A DNA stretch of 23,556 bases from JANMZR01 sp031383555 (GTDB lineage Bacteria > Bacteroidota > Bacteroidia > Cytophagales > Spirosomataceae): contig JANMZR010000173.1 in NCBI GenBank assembly GCA_031383555.1, forward strand, positions 1-23,556, written 5' to 3'. Within the stretch, counting starts at the first letter, position 1. Each line of letters starts with the position of its first letter. Position numbers and translations under genes: made by a program. Below, in pieces: positions 1 through 6,476 of the stretch. The notes under the pieces were generated by a model. It saw only the letters and a list, made by a program, of their open reading frames with translations. It ran no database searches and was not told the origin of the DNA.

Positions 1-47
1 GATAAAGTTTAATATACTTAATAATATTAAGTATATTAAACTTTATC
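1..47. repeat. 47-bp perfect palindrome
   Basis: Bases 1-23 are the exact reverse complement of bases 25-47, centred on A24, and almost entirely A/T. As RNA this would form a long hairpin whose tip must open a few bases. It touches the window edge, so it may be longer. It could be a terminator-like structure for a gene to the left, a protein-binding dyad, or a leader hairpin of a leftward transcript from the candidate promoter at 67-75. The sequence does not decide between these. Confidence 0.85.
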
Positions 48-66
48 TAATAGAAATACAGTCTCA

Positions 67-75
67 ACAAAGTTA
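67..75 (-). promoter_or_regulatory. Candidate leftward promoter (-7 box)
   Basis: The minus strand reads TAACTTTGT, an exact fit to the Bacteroidota -7 consensus TAnnTTTGy. No convincing -33 TTTG was found upstream. A transcript from here would start near base 60 and run straight into the palindrome at 1-47 and out of the window. The short motif occurs by chance in AT-rich DNA, so this is weak. Confidence 0.25.
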
Positions 76-207
76 TCTTTTATTTGCTAAATATTAAATA
101 ATTGGAAAATACTAACACGATTTGCTTCACCAATTGAAAAAAAAGTACCCTTAACTAGTAGTTGAATTCCTTGAGAGCGAATCACTATATTGAAATTTTG
201 AGGCCAA

Positions 208-241
208 ATAAAAAAAGCAGCAAATCATAGATCTACTGCTT
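208..241 (-). terminator. Intrinsic terminator downstream of susD
   Basis: On the minus strand AAGCAG (from base 241) pairs with CTGCTT (ending at 215), with an inner ATC/GAT pair, and is followed directly by a run of T (A-run on the plus strand). It lies about 130 bp past the susD stop and is the likely end of the susC-susD transcript. Confidence 0.6.
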
Positions 242-309
242 AATATTCAAGTTATTTTATTAACTTTTTTCAACTAAAACTATTTTTAAATATTTATTAT
301 AAACAATTG

Positions 310-346
310 GGCATGCCCCCTTGCCAAAACGGGATGGTGGCATGCC
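310..346 (-). other. GGCATGCC hairpin in susD 3' region
   Basis: Two copies of the self-complementary octamer GGCATGCC at 310-317 and 339-346 form a stem, extended by two C-G pairs after one mismatch, with a loop of about 15 nt. It sits 24 bp past the susD stop, before the terminator. It has no T-run, so it is more likely an RNA-stabilising 3' structure than a terminator (inference). Confidence 0.5.
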
Positions 347-369
347 ATATTTGTATCTCTTTTAGCTAA

Positions 370-1839
370 TTATTTTACAATCCAAATCACATTATTGATA
401 TCGTCTTTCCCGCCAAATTGTGAAGTAAGAGCAGCCGTAACGTTAGCTTTATTAACACGAGTTTCAGACGTTGGGTATTGAAAACGCATTGGTAATTTAC
501 CACCGTTGGCAGTACCTACACCAGTTAAAAAGGTAGGAATTCCTGTTCTTCTCCAATTGAAATAAGCTTCATAATTTGAGTTTTGGAAGAAAGCTACATA
601 TTTTTGAGTTAATATCTGGGTTAAGCCCTCGGCTGTATTTCCAACATATTTAACAGTAGGTTGTGCTAAATAATCAGCTGTATTGTTTATACCATAAAAA
701 GCCATTGATGCATTAATTCCTTTTGTATACCAGTCTTCAGCTGAGCCAGTTGCCCAACCTCTGTTTATGGCCTCGGCAATGTTAAAACACATTTCAGGGT
801 AGCCAACTAAAAATGTATTTTCACCCGCATAGTTTGAGTAAAAGCGCTTTCTGTTTTGGTAGGAATATTCATCTTTATTGGCTTTTGCACTCATATCTGC
901 CAAGTCTTCTCCCGAATTTGCACCTTCATAAGCTGCAAAGTCATTAGCTTTTAGGCCTTTTGAAATGGCAACACCAGTTGGCTCTGCAACTACAAATAAA
1001 CGTGGGTCTTTATTTGTTTTCATAATATCAACATAAGTTTTTGCCATGTTTTCACGAGTAGCATTAAATCCAAAATTATCAGGATTACGAGGATATTTAG
1101 CAAACTCATTCCAAACAAATTGAAGACCTTCGGCATTGGAACTTGGCAAAGGATATTTGGCGGGGTTTGAAAGTATATTAGCAAAATCTGCTTTTACTTT
1201 CAAGTCTGCATCAGTATCTTTCTTACTCAAATGAGTTAACACTCTTAAATGAAGGGCGTTTACCACTTTTTGCCAGGCTTTCATATCATTTTTGAAATAA
1301 AAATCACCAGCTAAGGTATTGTTACCAGTTGTTATTAATTGAGCAAAATCAGCATTTGATTCTTCTAACCATTTGATTATTTGAATATAAACCTCTTTTT
1401 GAGTATTATATTTAGGAAATTCAACTTCCGCACCCTTCAATGCATCAGTCAAAGGCAAATCGCCAACTTTCAAAGTCATATCATTAAAATAATAGGCTCT
1501 TAAAAATTTACCTAAAGCAGCATACGGATTCAATGCTTTAGCACCCGCTTTAATGGCTTCCTCCTCCATTTTAATTACGTTTTTCAAAGTGGTATAACGT
1601 AATGAAGCTGCGCCCCAATTGTATTCATTGGTAGAATAGTAAGCGTAGTTTGAAACATAAAATTGATTTGAACGCATTACATCATTCCAAGCGCCTTCAT
1701 TCATATTAGTAAGTGCCGGAGTAAGTAGTAAACTTGCTGGAACTGAAGTAGAAATGTTGGGATTTACTTCTAGTTCTTTATAATCACCACAGCTAAATAA
1801 TGCTGTTGCAAAAAAGATTGATAAGATTATTTTTTTCAT
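370..1839 (-). CDS. SusD/RagB-like outer-membrane lipoprotein
   Basis: Surface lipoprotein that caps a SusC-type TonB-dependent channel and helps capture nutrients at the outer membrane. The 489-aa product has a short lipoprotein signal with the lipobox FSC at Cys17, followed by acidic and hydrophobic residues. The body has the helical, TPR-like composition of SusD proteins and best fits the SusD-like_2 branch; the C-terminal stretch with NYEAYFNWRRTGIP and a final region rich in N, T and G is typical. It lies 97 bp downstream of the susC-like gene on the same strand, the standard order, so the two are surely partners. Substrate cannot be told: no carbohydrate-active enzyme is nearby, and this branch is not restricted to glycans. 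Length is normal for the family. Confidence 0.93.
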   Translation of the reverse strand: MKKIILSIFFATALFSCGDYKELEVNPNISTSVPASLLLTPALTNMNEGAWNDVMRSNQFYVSNYAYYSTNEYNWGAASLRYTTLKNVIKMEEEAIKAGAKALNPYAALGKFLRAYYFNDMTLKVGDLPLTDALKGAEVEFPKYNTQKEVYIQIIKWLEESNADFAQLITTGNNTLAGDFYFKNDMKAWQKVVNALHLRVLTHLSKKDTDADLKVKADFANILSNPAKYPLPSSNAEGLQFVWNEFAKYPRNPDNFGFNATRENMAKTYVDIMKTNKDPRLFVVAEPTGVAISKGLKANDFAAYEGANSGEDLADMSAKANKDEYSYQNRKRFYSNYAGENTFLVGYPEMCFNIAEAINRGWATGSAEDWYTKGINASMAFYGINNTADYLAQPTVKYVGNTAEGLTQILTQKYVAFFQNSNYEAYFNWRRTGIPTFLTGVGTANGGKLPMRFQYPTSETRVNKANVTAALTSQFGGKDDINNVIWIVK

Positions 1840-1901
1840 TTTTTAAAATATTTATATTTTTATATTTTTTTATAAAACCTCAGGTTACGCACCCCGCCCA
1901 A

Positions 1902-1922
1902 CCCCTCTACTTTTGAGAGGGG
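1902..1922 (-). other. Hairpin between susC and susD
   Basis: CCCCTCT at 1902-1908 pairs perfectly with AGAGGGG at 1916-1922 around a 7-nt loop, inside a GC-rich patch that stands out from the AT-rich surroundings. It lies in the 97-bp spacer after the susC stop. It may tune the susC:susD mRNA ratio by processing or partial termination, or be a copy of a dispersed intergenic palindrome (inference). Confidence 0.55.
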
Positions 1923-1936
1923 GCTTTAGGAGATTA

Positions 1937-4900
1937 TTAAAACGTTACATTCAAGTTTACACCATATCTTCTAGTAGTGGGCGTTTGTAAACCTGTACTC
2001 GCCGAAGAACCAGTATATGGATCTAAGTCAACATCATCATTTCTATTTCCTGCAAAATATAATAAATTTCTACCAACAAATGATATAGATGCATCTTTGA
2101 TAAACTTGCCATTAAGCATTGATTTCGGTACATTGTAACCAAAAGTCACCTCTCTTAATTTTACGAAAGTTTTTTTCATCATATTACCTTCAGCAGTGCC
2201 GTTGTAACGACTTATATAGTCCTGTGCATATGTTTTGATATCATTTGTAGCAAAAGTTAATGAACTCATATTAGTAATTTGGCCTGTAATAGGATCATAT
2301 TTTGGCGCCTCTGTTCCAGCTAATTTTACACCTTCACCTACATAAGCTTTTATACCTTTAGTGTCTTGCTCACGAGCAATTCCTAAAGCACCTTCTACAG
2401 TTTCAATATGGCGACCACCACGGAAGGTTTGGCGACGGATATAGTTTTCAGTAACACCACCCACACGACCATCAAATTGGAAACTCATAAATACATCATT
2501 ATAAGTAAACTTATTATTTAAGCCAAATACCCAATCAGGTAATCCATTACCGTAATATTGTCCTTTTGGCAATACTATTGGTCTACCACCACCATCGTTG
2601 ATTATTTTACCATCAGTAGTACGAGCATATGAATTGATAAATATTCTATCTATTCTTTCGCCTACCTTTATTACTCTATTTCCCGAACCACCTGAGAAAA
2701 AGTTAGAAGGTAATTCAGAAACATTACCAAATACTTTAGTTAACGTTTCGCTGTAAGTGCTCCAATTGGCTAGTACATCCCATGTGAAACGACTTCTTTT
2801 AATAGCATTTCCTTTCAACGACATTTCCCAACCTTTTTTCTGCGTTTCAATACCGTTAACTATCCTTTGGGTAAAACCTGAGGTTTCTGTTAATTCTCTT
2901 CTGAAAATTCTTGGACCATCATCTGAAACGAAACGAGTAATATCCAATGCCAATCTGTTTTTAATAAAATTAGCTTCAATACCATATTCATACTGTCTGG
3001 TGGTATTTGGCAAAATATTTGGATTGTTTATTACATTTGAGTAGCCACCACCAGGTGCATTATTGTAAGAGGGAGAAATAGCATAACCTACTGAGTTGGC
3101 ATAACTTGGGCCATCATATGATGTACTATAGTTGTCTCCATAACCGATTGCAAAAGCACCATTCGGATTTGAATTGATGTAGGATTGAGTTAAACCATCT
3201 TTCACATTAGCATAAGTTCCTCTTAGTTTCAAGAAAGAAATCGCCTGCGGTAAAGTAAATAAATCACTTAATACTAAGCTGGCCCCAACTGATGGGTAAA
3301 AGAAAGTATTATTAGCTTGTGGTAATGTAGAAAGTTTATCAACACGGCCTGTTGTAGAAATTGTAAGCCAGTTTTTAAGGCCTAAGTCAACTGAGTAATA
3401 ACCAGACTGCACTTCCATATCAGAGTTGAAATTATAGGCCTTTATTGGGCGAAGTGAGTTAGCGAAATTATACAAGCCTGGTGCATTCAAATAGTCAGTA
3501 GTAGTATAGTTTGAAGAATATTTGAAAGTCCGTAAGTTACCCCCTGCCCAAGCTTTTATGTCAAAAGTGTTATTAAAATTTTTGGAATAGTTCAATAACA
3601 AATCGGTATTGTTTTCAAACAAATTACGCTTGTCTTCACGATAGTCCCCTTTTGCTTCTTCACGACCATATGAAGTAGCCGAGTAAGGAAATTTTTCATT
3701 GCGAAATACATCATAAGTAGTTATAGATGTACGAGCGGTTATATCTAATTCTGGCGTTATTTTATATTTCAAAGAGCCATAACCATAAATATCGTTTTTA
3801 TAATGCCCTCTCAACCATTCTTTAGCCGTAAACCAAGGATTGTTGTAGCGCTGGTATTCAGCATATATTTGCTGGGTTCCTTCTTTACCGGCTTGCCAGT
3901 AGTTCTTCATATCGTCAATGTCCCAGTCGGCACCACCCCAAATAGTAATATTATAAATTGCAGAATTGGGTCCATATTGCACGTCGGGGAAATTAGGAGT
4001 AGCTTGGTGGCTATAATTGATATTTGACTCAAAACGAATCTTTTTGCTTAAATTAATACCAGCCGTCATGTTAAAGTTATTCACATTAAGCCTTGTATTA
4101 GGGATTAAGCCTTTTGTATAATTGTTTGATACAGAAAAGCGTACATCATGATTTTCACCTGATGAGGCAACCGAAACGTTATTGGTTGAAACTACACCCG
4201 TTTGAACAAAACGACTCAAATTGTTTTTGCCACGAGCAAGCCAAGGAGTAGGCACTATTTTACCAGTAACTGGATCAATTGGGCTGTCATATTGTGCAAT
4301 TAATTGACCATTAAATTTTGGCCCCCAAACGTCATAATCACCATCATTTTTACCACCTCCACGGCCATCCACAAATTCATAACTACCATGATCTCCAGGG
4401 CCATACAAATCTTGTGTTTTGGGTAAAGCGTTAAAGCCATTCTCAGCCATTGTGCTTGAATTGAATGTAACCGAGAAACCTCTTTTGTCTTTAGTACCCT
4501 TTTTGGTAATAATTAATATTGCGCCATTCTGACCACGGAAACCATACAGAGCAGCAGCAGCAGCGCCTTTAAGTATGGAATATTGCTCAATATCATCAGC
4601 AGAAATATTGTAAGTATCAGAGTTAATAGGTACACCATCAACCACATACAACATGTCTGTTTTTCCACGTAACACCAAAGAAGGGCGTCCCATCAGTTCA
4701 GACGACGGACCAACTGTAAGACCAGCCACTTTACCGACCAATGAGTTAATGGCGTTTGGCTCACGAGCTCTTATCAGATCATCCCCTTTCACAGATTGGA
4801 TTGAGTTGGAAATAGAACGCTTGTCTTTAGAAATACCTAAAGCAGTAAATACTACTTCCGACAGTTGTTTCGAGTCGGTGTCCATTGTAATAGAAATTTC

Positions 4901-5227
4901 TGAGCGGTTGTCAGCTTCAATTTCCTGCGTTAGCATACCAATAGATGATATTACTAATTTTGTGCCTTTTGAAAGTCCTGAAAGTGTAAACTCACCATTG
5001 GCATTAGTAGTACTTCCTCTATTAGTTCCTTTTATTTGAATAGAAACACCAGGAAGTGGCTGATTATCTTCTTTATTAATGACTTTACCTTTCAAAGTAC
5101 TCGTTTGTCCAAAAGACAAATTTCCAGAAAGTATTATTAATAGACAAGAAACAAACATTGAGGTCATGAAAGAAGTAAAATTCTTTTGGAAGCCCTCCAT
5201 TAAGTAAACGATTTTTTTCATAAGCAT
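1937..5227 (-). CDS. SusC/RagA-like TonB-linked outer-membrane transporter
   Basis: Outer-membrane channel that imports a bound nutrient using TonB energy, with the SusD-like protein as lid. The 1096-aa product has a signal peptide (about residues 1-41, ending SFGQ), a carboxypeptidase-regulatory-like domain (about 45-118), a TonB-box-like segment near LSEVVFTALGI (122-132) and a plug domain (about 138-244) with the family signatures LYVVDGVPI and ILKGAAAAALYG. The rest is the beta-barrel, ending in the aromatic-terminated strand GVNLNVTF expected of outer-membrane proteins. The start could be the first Met or the Met at codon 3 (MKKIV); the second gives a more usual signal peptide. It appears intact. 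Substrate is unknown, and no ECF sigma/anti-sigma pair or hydrolase is adjacent. Confidence 0.95.
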   Translation of the reverse strand: MLMKKIVYLMEGFQKNFTSFMTSMFVSCLLIILSGNLSFGQTSTLKGKVINKEDNQPLPGVSIQIKGTNRGSTTNANGEFTLSGLSKGTKLVISSIGMLTQEIEADNRSEISITMDTDSKQLSEVVFTALGISKDKRSISNSIQSVKGDDLIRAREPNAINSLVGKVAGLTVGPSSELMGRPSLVLRGKTDMLYVVDGVPINSDTYNISADDIEQYSILKGAAAAALYGFRGQNGAILIITKKGTKDKRGFSVTFNSSTMAENGFNALPKTQDLYGPGDHGSYEFVDGRGGGKNDGDYDVWGPKFNGQLIAQYDSPIDPVTGKIVPTPWLARGKNNLSRFVQTGVVSTNNVSVASSGENHDVRFSVSNNYTKGLIPNTRLNVNNFNMTAGINLSKKIRFESNINYSHQATPNFPDVQYGPNSAIYNITIWGGADWDIDDMKNYWQAGKEGTQQIYAEYQRYNNPWFTAKEWLRGHYKNDIYGYGSLKYKITPELDITARTSITTYDVFRNEKFPYSATSYGREEAKGDYREDKRNLFENNTDLLLNYSKNFNNTFDIKAWAGGNLRTFKYSSNYTTTDYLNAPGLYNFANSLRPIKAYNFNSDMEVQSGYYSVDLGLKNWLTISTTGRVDKLSTLPQANNTFFYPSVGASLVLSDLFTLPQAISFLKLRGTYANVKDGLTQSYINSNPNGAFAIGYGDNYSTSYDGPSYANSVGYAISPSYNNAPGGGYSNVINNPNILPNTTRQYEYGIEANFIKNRLALDITRFVSDDGPRIFRRELTETSGFTQRIVNGIETQKKGWEMSLKGNAIKRSRFTWDVLANWSTYSETLTKVFGNVSELPSNFFSGGSGNRVIKVGERIDRIFINSYARTTDGKIINDGGGRPIVLPKGQYYGNGLPDWVFGLNNKFTYNDVFMSFQFDGRVGGVTENYIRRQTFRGGRHIETVEGALGIAREQDTKGIKAYVGEGVKLAGTEAPKYDPITGQITNMSSLTFATNDIKTYAQDYISRYNGTAEGNMMKKTFVKLREVTFGYNVPKSMLNGKFIKDASISFVGRNLLYFAGNRNDDVDLDPYTGSSASTGLQTPTTRRYGVNLNVTF

Positions 5228-5246
5228 GGATTTTTTTAAAATTTAT

Positions 5247-5255
5247 ACAAAAGTA
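5247..5255 (-). promoter_or_regulatory. Candidate susC promoter (-7 box)
   Basis: The minus strand reads TACTTTTGT, an exact match to TAnnTTTGy, placing transcription start near 5240 and giving a short leader of about 13-20 nt before the susC start. The -33 element is poor (only a TTT about 17 nt upstream). Placement between rdgB and susC supports it. Confidence 0.45.
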
Positions 5256-5328
5256 GATTTAAGATGTTACCTAAATTTAAACTAATTGTTAACAAAAACT
5301 GAATATTAGTGACATTAGTAATAAAATT

Positions 5329-5919
5329 TCACATATTTTCGAAAAAATCAACCATTTTTTGTAGCGCTCTCGTTCTATGGCTTAGTTTATTTTTTTCATA
5401 CAAAGTCATTTCAGCAAAAGTGCAATTATAACCTTCTGGCATAAATATAGGATCATAACCAAAACCTTGGCTGCCAATCTTTTCAGGGATAATATTCCCT
5501 TTTACTACTCCTTCAAATTGTGATACTTTTCCATCTAAAATAAGCGTGATTACTGTTCTAAACTGAGCAGCTCTATCCAGCTTTTCTACTAAATTTTCTA
5601 AAAGAAAGTTCATATTATCATCATGATTTCGTTGGCTTCCAGCATATCTAGCACTGTAAACACCCGGCTCCATATTAAGGGCAAACACCTCTAATCCAGA
5701 GTCGTCAGCGATGCAATTCCCCCCAAACAATTGATAAATATACTGTGCTTTTATCAATGAATTTGCTGAAAGAGTAGTGCCTTTTTCATCAATATCACCA
5801 AAAAAACCCATTTGATCTAGAGTAATTATTTCAAATTTATTCCCGATATAATGTTGAATTTCTTCAACTTTATGAGGGTTATTTGAGGCTAATATTAATT
5901 GGGTTTTTGTGTTTTTCAA
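5329..5919 (-). CDS. rdgB: XTP/dITP diphosphatase (RdgB/HAM1 family)
   Basis: House-cleaning nucleotide pyrophosphatase that hydrolyses XTP, dITP and ITP to monophosphates so deaminated purines do not enter DNA or RNA; cytosolic. The 196-aa product carries the family hallmarks: SNNPHK substrate loop (12-17), ADDSGLEV with the catalytic Asp pair (D72-D73), PGVYSARYAG (85-94), a GSQGFGYDPIF nucleotide-binding segment around residue 150, and SHR near the C terminus. Length is normal for bacteria. It is on the same strand as susC, 101 bp upstream, but a separate promoter appears to serve susC, so the link is probably only positional. The gene remnant at 6017-6175 lies about 100 bp upstream in the same direction. 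Confidence 0.95.
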   Translation of the reverse strand: MKNTKTQLILASNNPHKVEEIQHYIGNKFEIITLDQMGFFGDIDEKGTTLSANSLIKAQYIYQLFGGNCIADDSGLEVFALNMEPGVYSARYAGSQRNHDDNMNFLLENLVEKLDRAAQFRTVITLILDGKVSQFEGVVKGNIIPEKIGSQGFGYDPIFMPEGYNCTFAEMTLYEKNKLSHRTRALQKMVDFFENM

Positions 5920-6016
5920 ATAATTTTTCAGAAAATGTTAACCGAGCATTTGTAAAAGCTAAAAAAATAACGGCAGAAGTTTTCAACGGGTATTTCAATA
6001 AAAATTAATCGAATTA

Positions 6017-6175
6017 TTATTGCAAAATCAATTTTAAAACCTTTCTCTTTTTCTCCTTTATAACAGTAACAGTATAAAAGCCTTTTTCTAAATGATTCAA
6101 ATCTGCCTTTAAATTGATGTCCTCATAAGTATGTTTAATGCCAGATGTACTATTTAGAAAAAATTTTGAGGCGAT
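6017..6175 (-). pseudogene. Remnant: T9SS C-terminal sorting domain
   Basis: An open minus-strand frame without any usable start codon ends at a TAA (6017-6019). Its last 52 codons include INLKADLNHLEKGFYTVTV and finish KVLKLILQ, closely following the type A sorting domain pattern (D-L-S-x-L-x-K-G-x-Y-x-V then K-x-x-K-L-I/V-x at the very end). Such domains target proteins through the type IX secretion system and are never free-standing. The frame stays open upstream to about 6295 but becomes poly-A/T with no recognisable protein. I read this as the tail of a decayed secreted-protein gene; a very small start-less gene is unlikely. Confidence 0.65.
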
Positions 6176-6249
6176 TTTTTTTTTATAAATGTATTCAAAA
6201 AAAATGTATATTAAAAAAAATCTTATTGAATGGTAAAGTATTAAGGTGA

Positions 6250-6269
6250 TTCCTATTTGAAAATAGGAA
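6250..6269. repeat. 9-bp inverted repeat
   Basis: TTCCTATTT at 6250-6258 and AAATAGGAA at 6261-6269 are exact reverse complements separated by GA. The spacing suits a protein-binding dyad better than an RNA hairpin. It is about 175 bp upstream of the likely transcription start of the plus-strand operon, so any regulatory role is speculative. Confidence 0.5.
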
Positions 6270-6298
6270 AATATTTTTAAAGAAATGACATTTGGCTA

Positions 6299-6424
6299 TC
6301 AATTTTTTCTAATATAATCATTTAGATTTTCTGTTGGTATTTTATTAATTTTACTATACCCCTCTTTTTTACAAATTATTGGGTAAGGATTTCGACAAAC
6401 TTTGGAATAATATCGCTTATTCAT
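6299..6424 (-). CDS. Possible 41-aa ORF, doubtful
   Basis: ATG at 6422-6424 opens 41 codons starting MNKRYYSKVCRNPYP and ending NLNDYIRKN, closed by TGA and immediately by TAG. The composition (two Cys, several Pro, Arg, Tyr) is more protein-like than the surrounding poly-A/T. It is in the same frame as the sorting-tail remnant 120 bp further on, so it could be another piece of the same decayed gene rather than a living small protein. No family recognised. Confidence 0.25.
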   Translation of the reverse strand: MNKRYYSKVCRNPYPIICKKEGYSKINKIPTENLNDYIRKN

Positions 6425-6442
6425 ATAGTGATTTTTATTTAT

Positions 6443-6450
6443 TAAATTTG
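6443..6450 (+). promoter_or_regulatory. Candidate promoter for the PSCyt-DUF1501 operon
   Basis: TAAATTTG fits the Bacteroidota -7 consensus, 27 bp before the ATG at 6477. No clear -33 TTTG lies 17-23 bp upstream. Confidence 0.35.
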
Positions 6451-6476
6451 ATCAATTAAATTACTTTTTTTTTAAA

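Larger units (their letters stand above)
1..369. other. Intergenic region left of susD
   Basis: No gene with a start codon is supported here. The stretch holds the palindrome (1-47), a leftward -7 box (67-75), a minus-strand terminator (208-241) and a GGCATGCC hairpin (310-346). On the minus strand an open frame without a start runs through roughly 80-210; it has no recognisable similarity and is not called. Confidence 0.6.
5920..6476. other. 557-bp gap with gene debris
   Basis: Very AT-rich spacer between divergent rdgB and the PSCyt/DUF1549 gene. It holds a T9SS sorting-tail remnant (6017-6175, minus), a dyad (6250-6269), a 41-codon ORF (6299-6424, minus) and a candidate plus-strand promoter (6443-6450). 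Nothing coding was recognised on the plus strand. Confidence 0.6.

Noticed and set aside
80..210. Minus-strand open frame without a start in the left intergenic region
   Set aside because: No start, no recognised domain, and a terminator overlaps its beginning.
4653..5039. 128-codon plus-strand ORF opposite the susC N-terminal region (also 2757-3044 and 3803-4027)
   Set aside because: They lie fully inside an intact, well-recognised susC gene, and their translations look like no family; they are antisense shadows.
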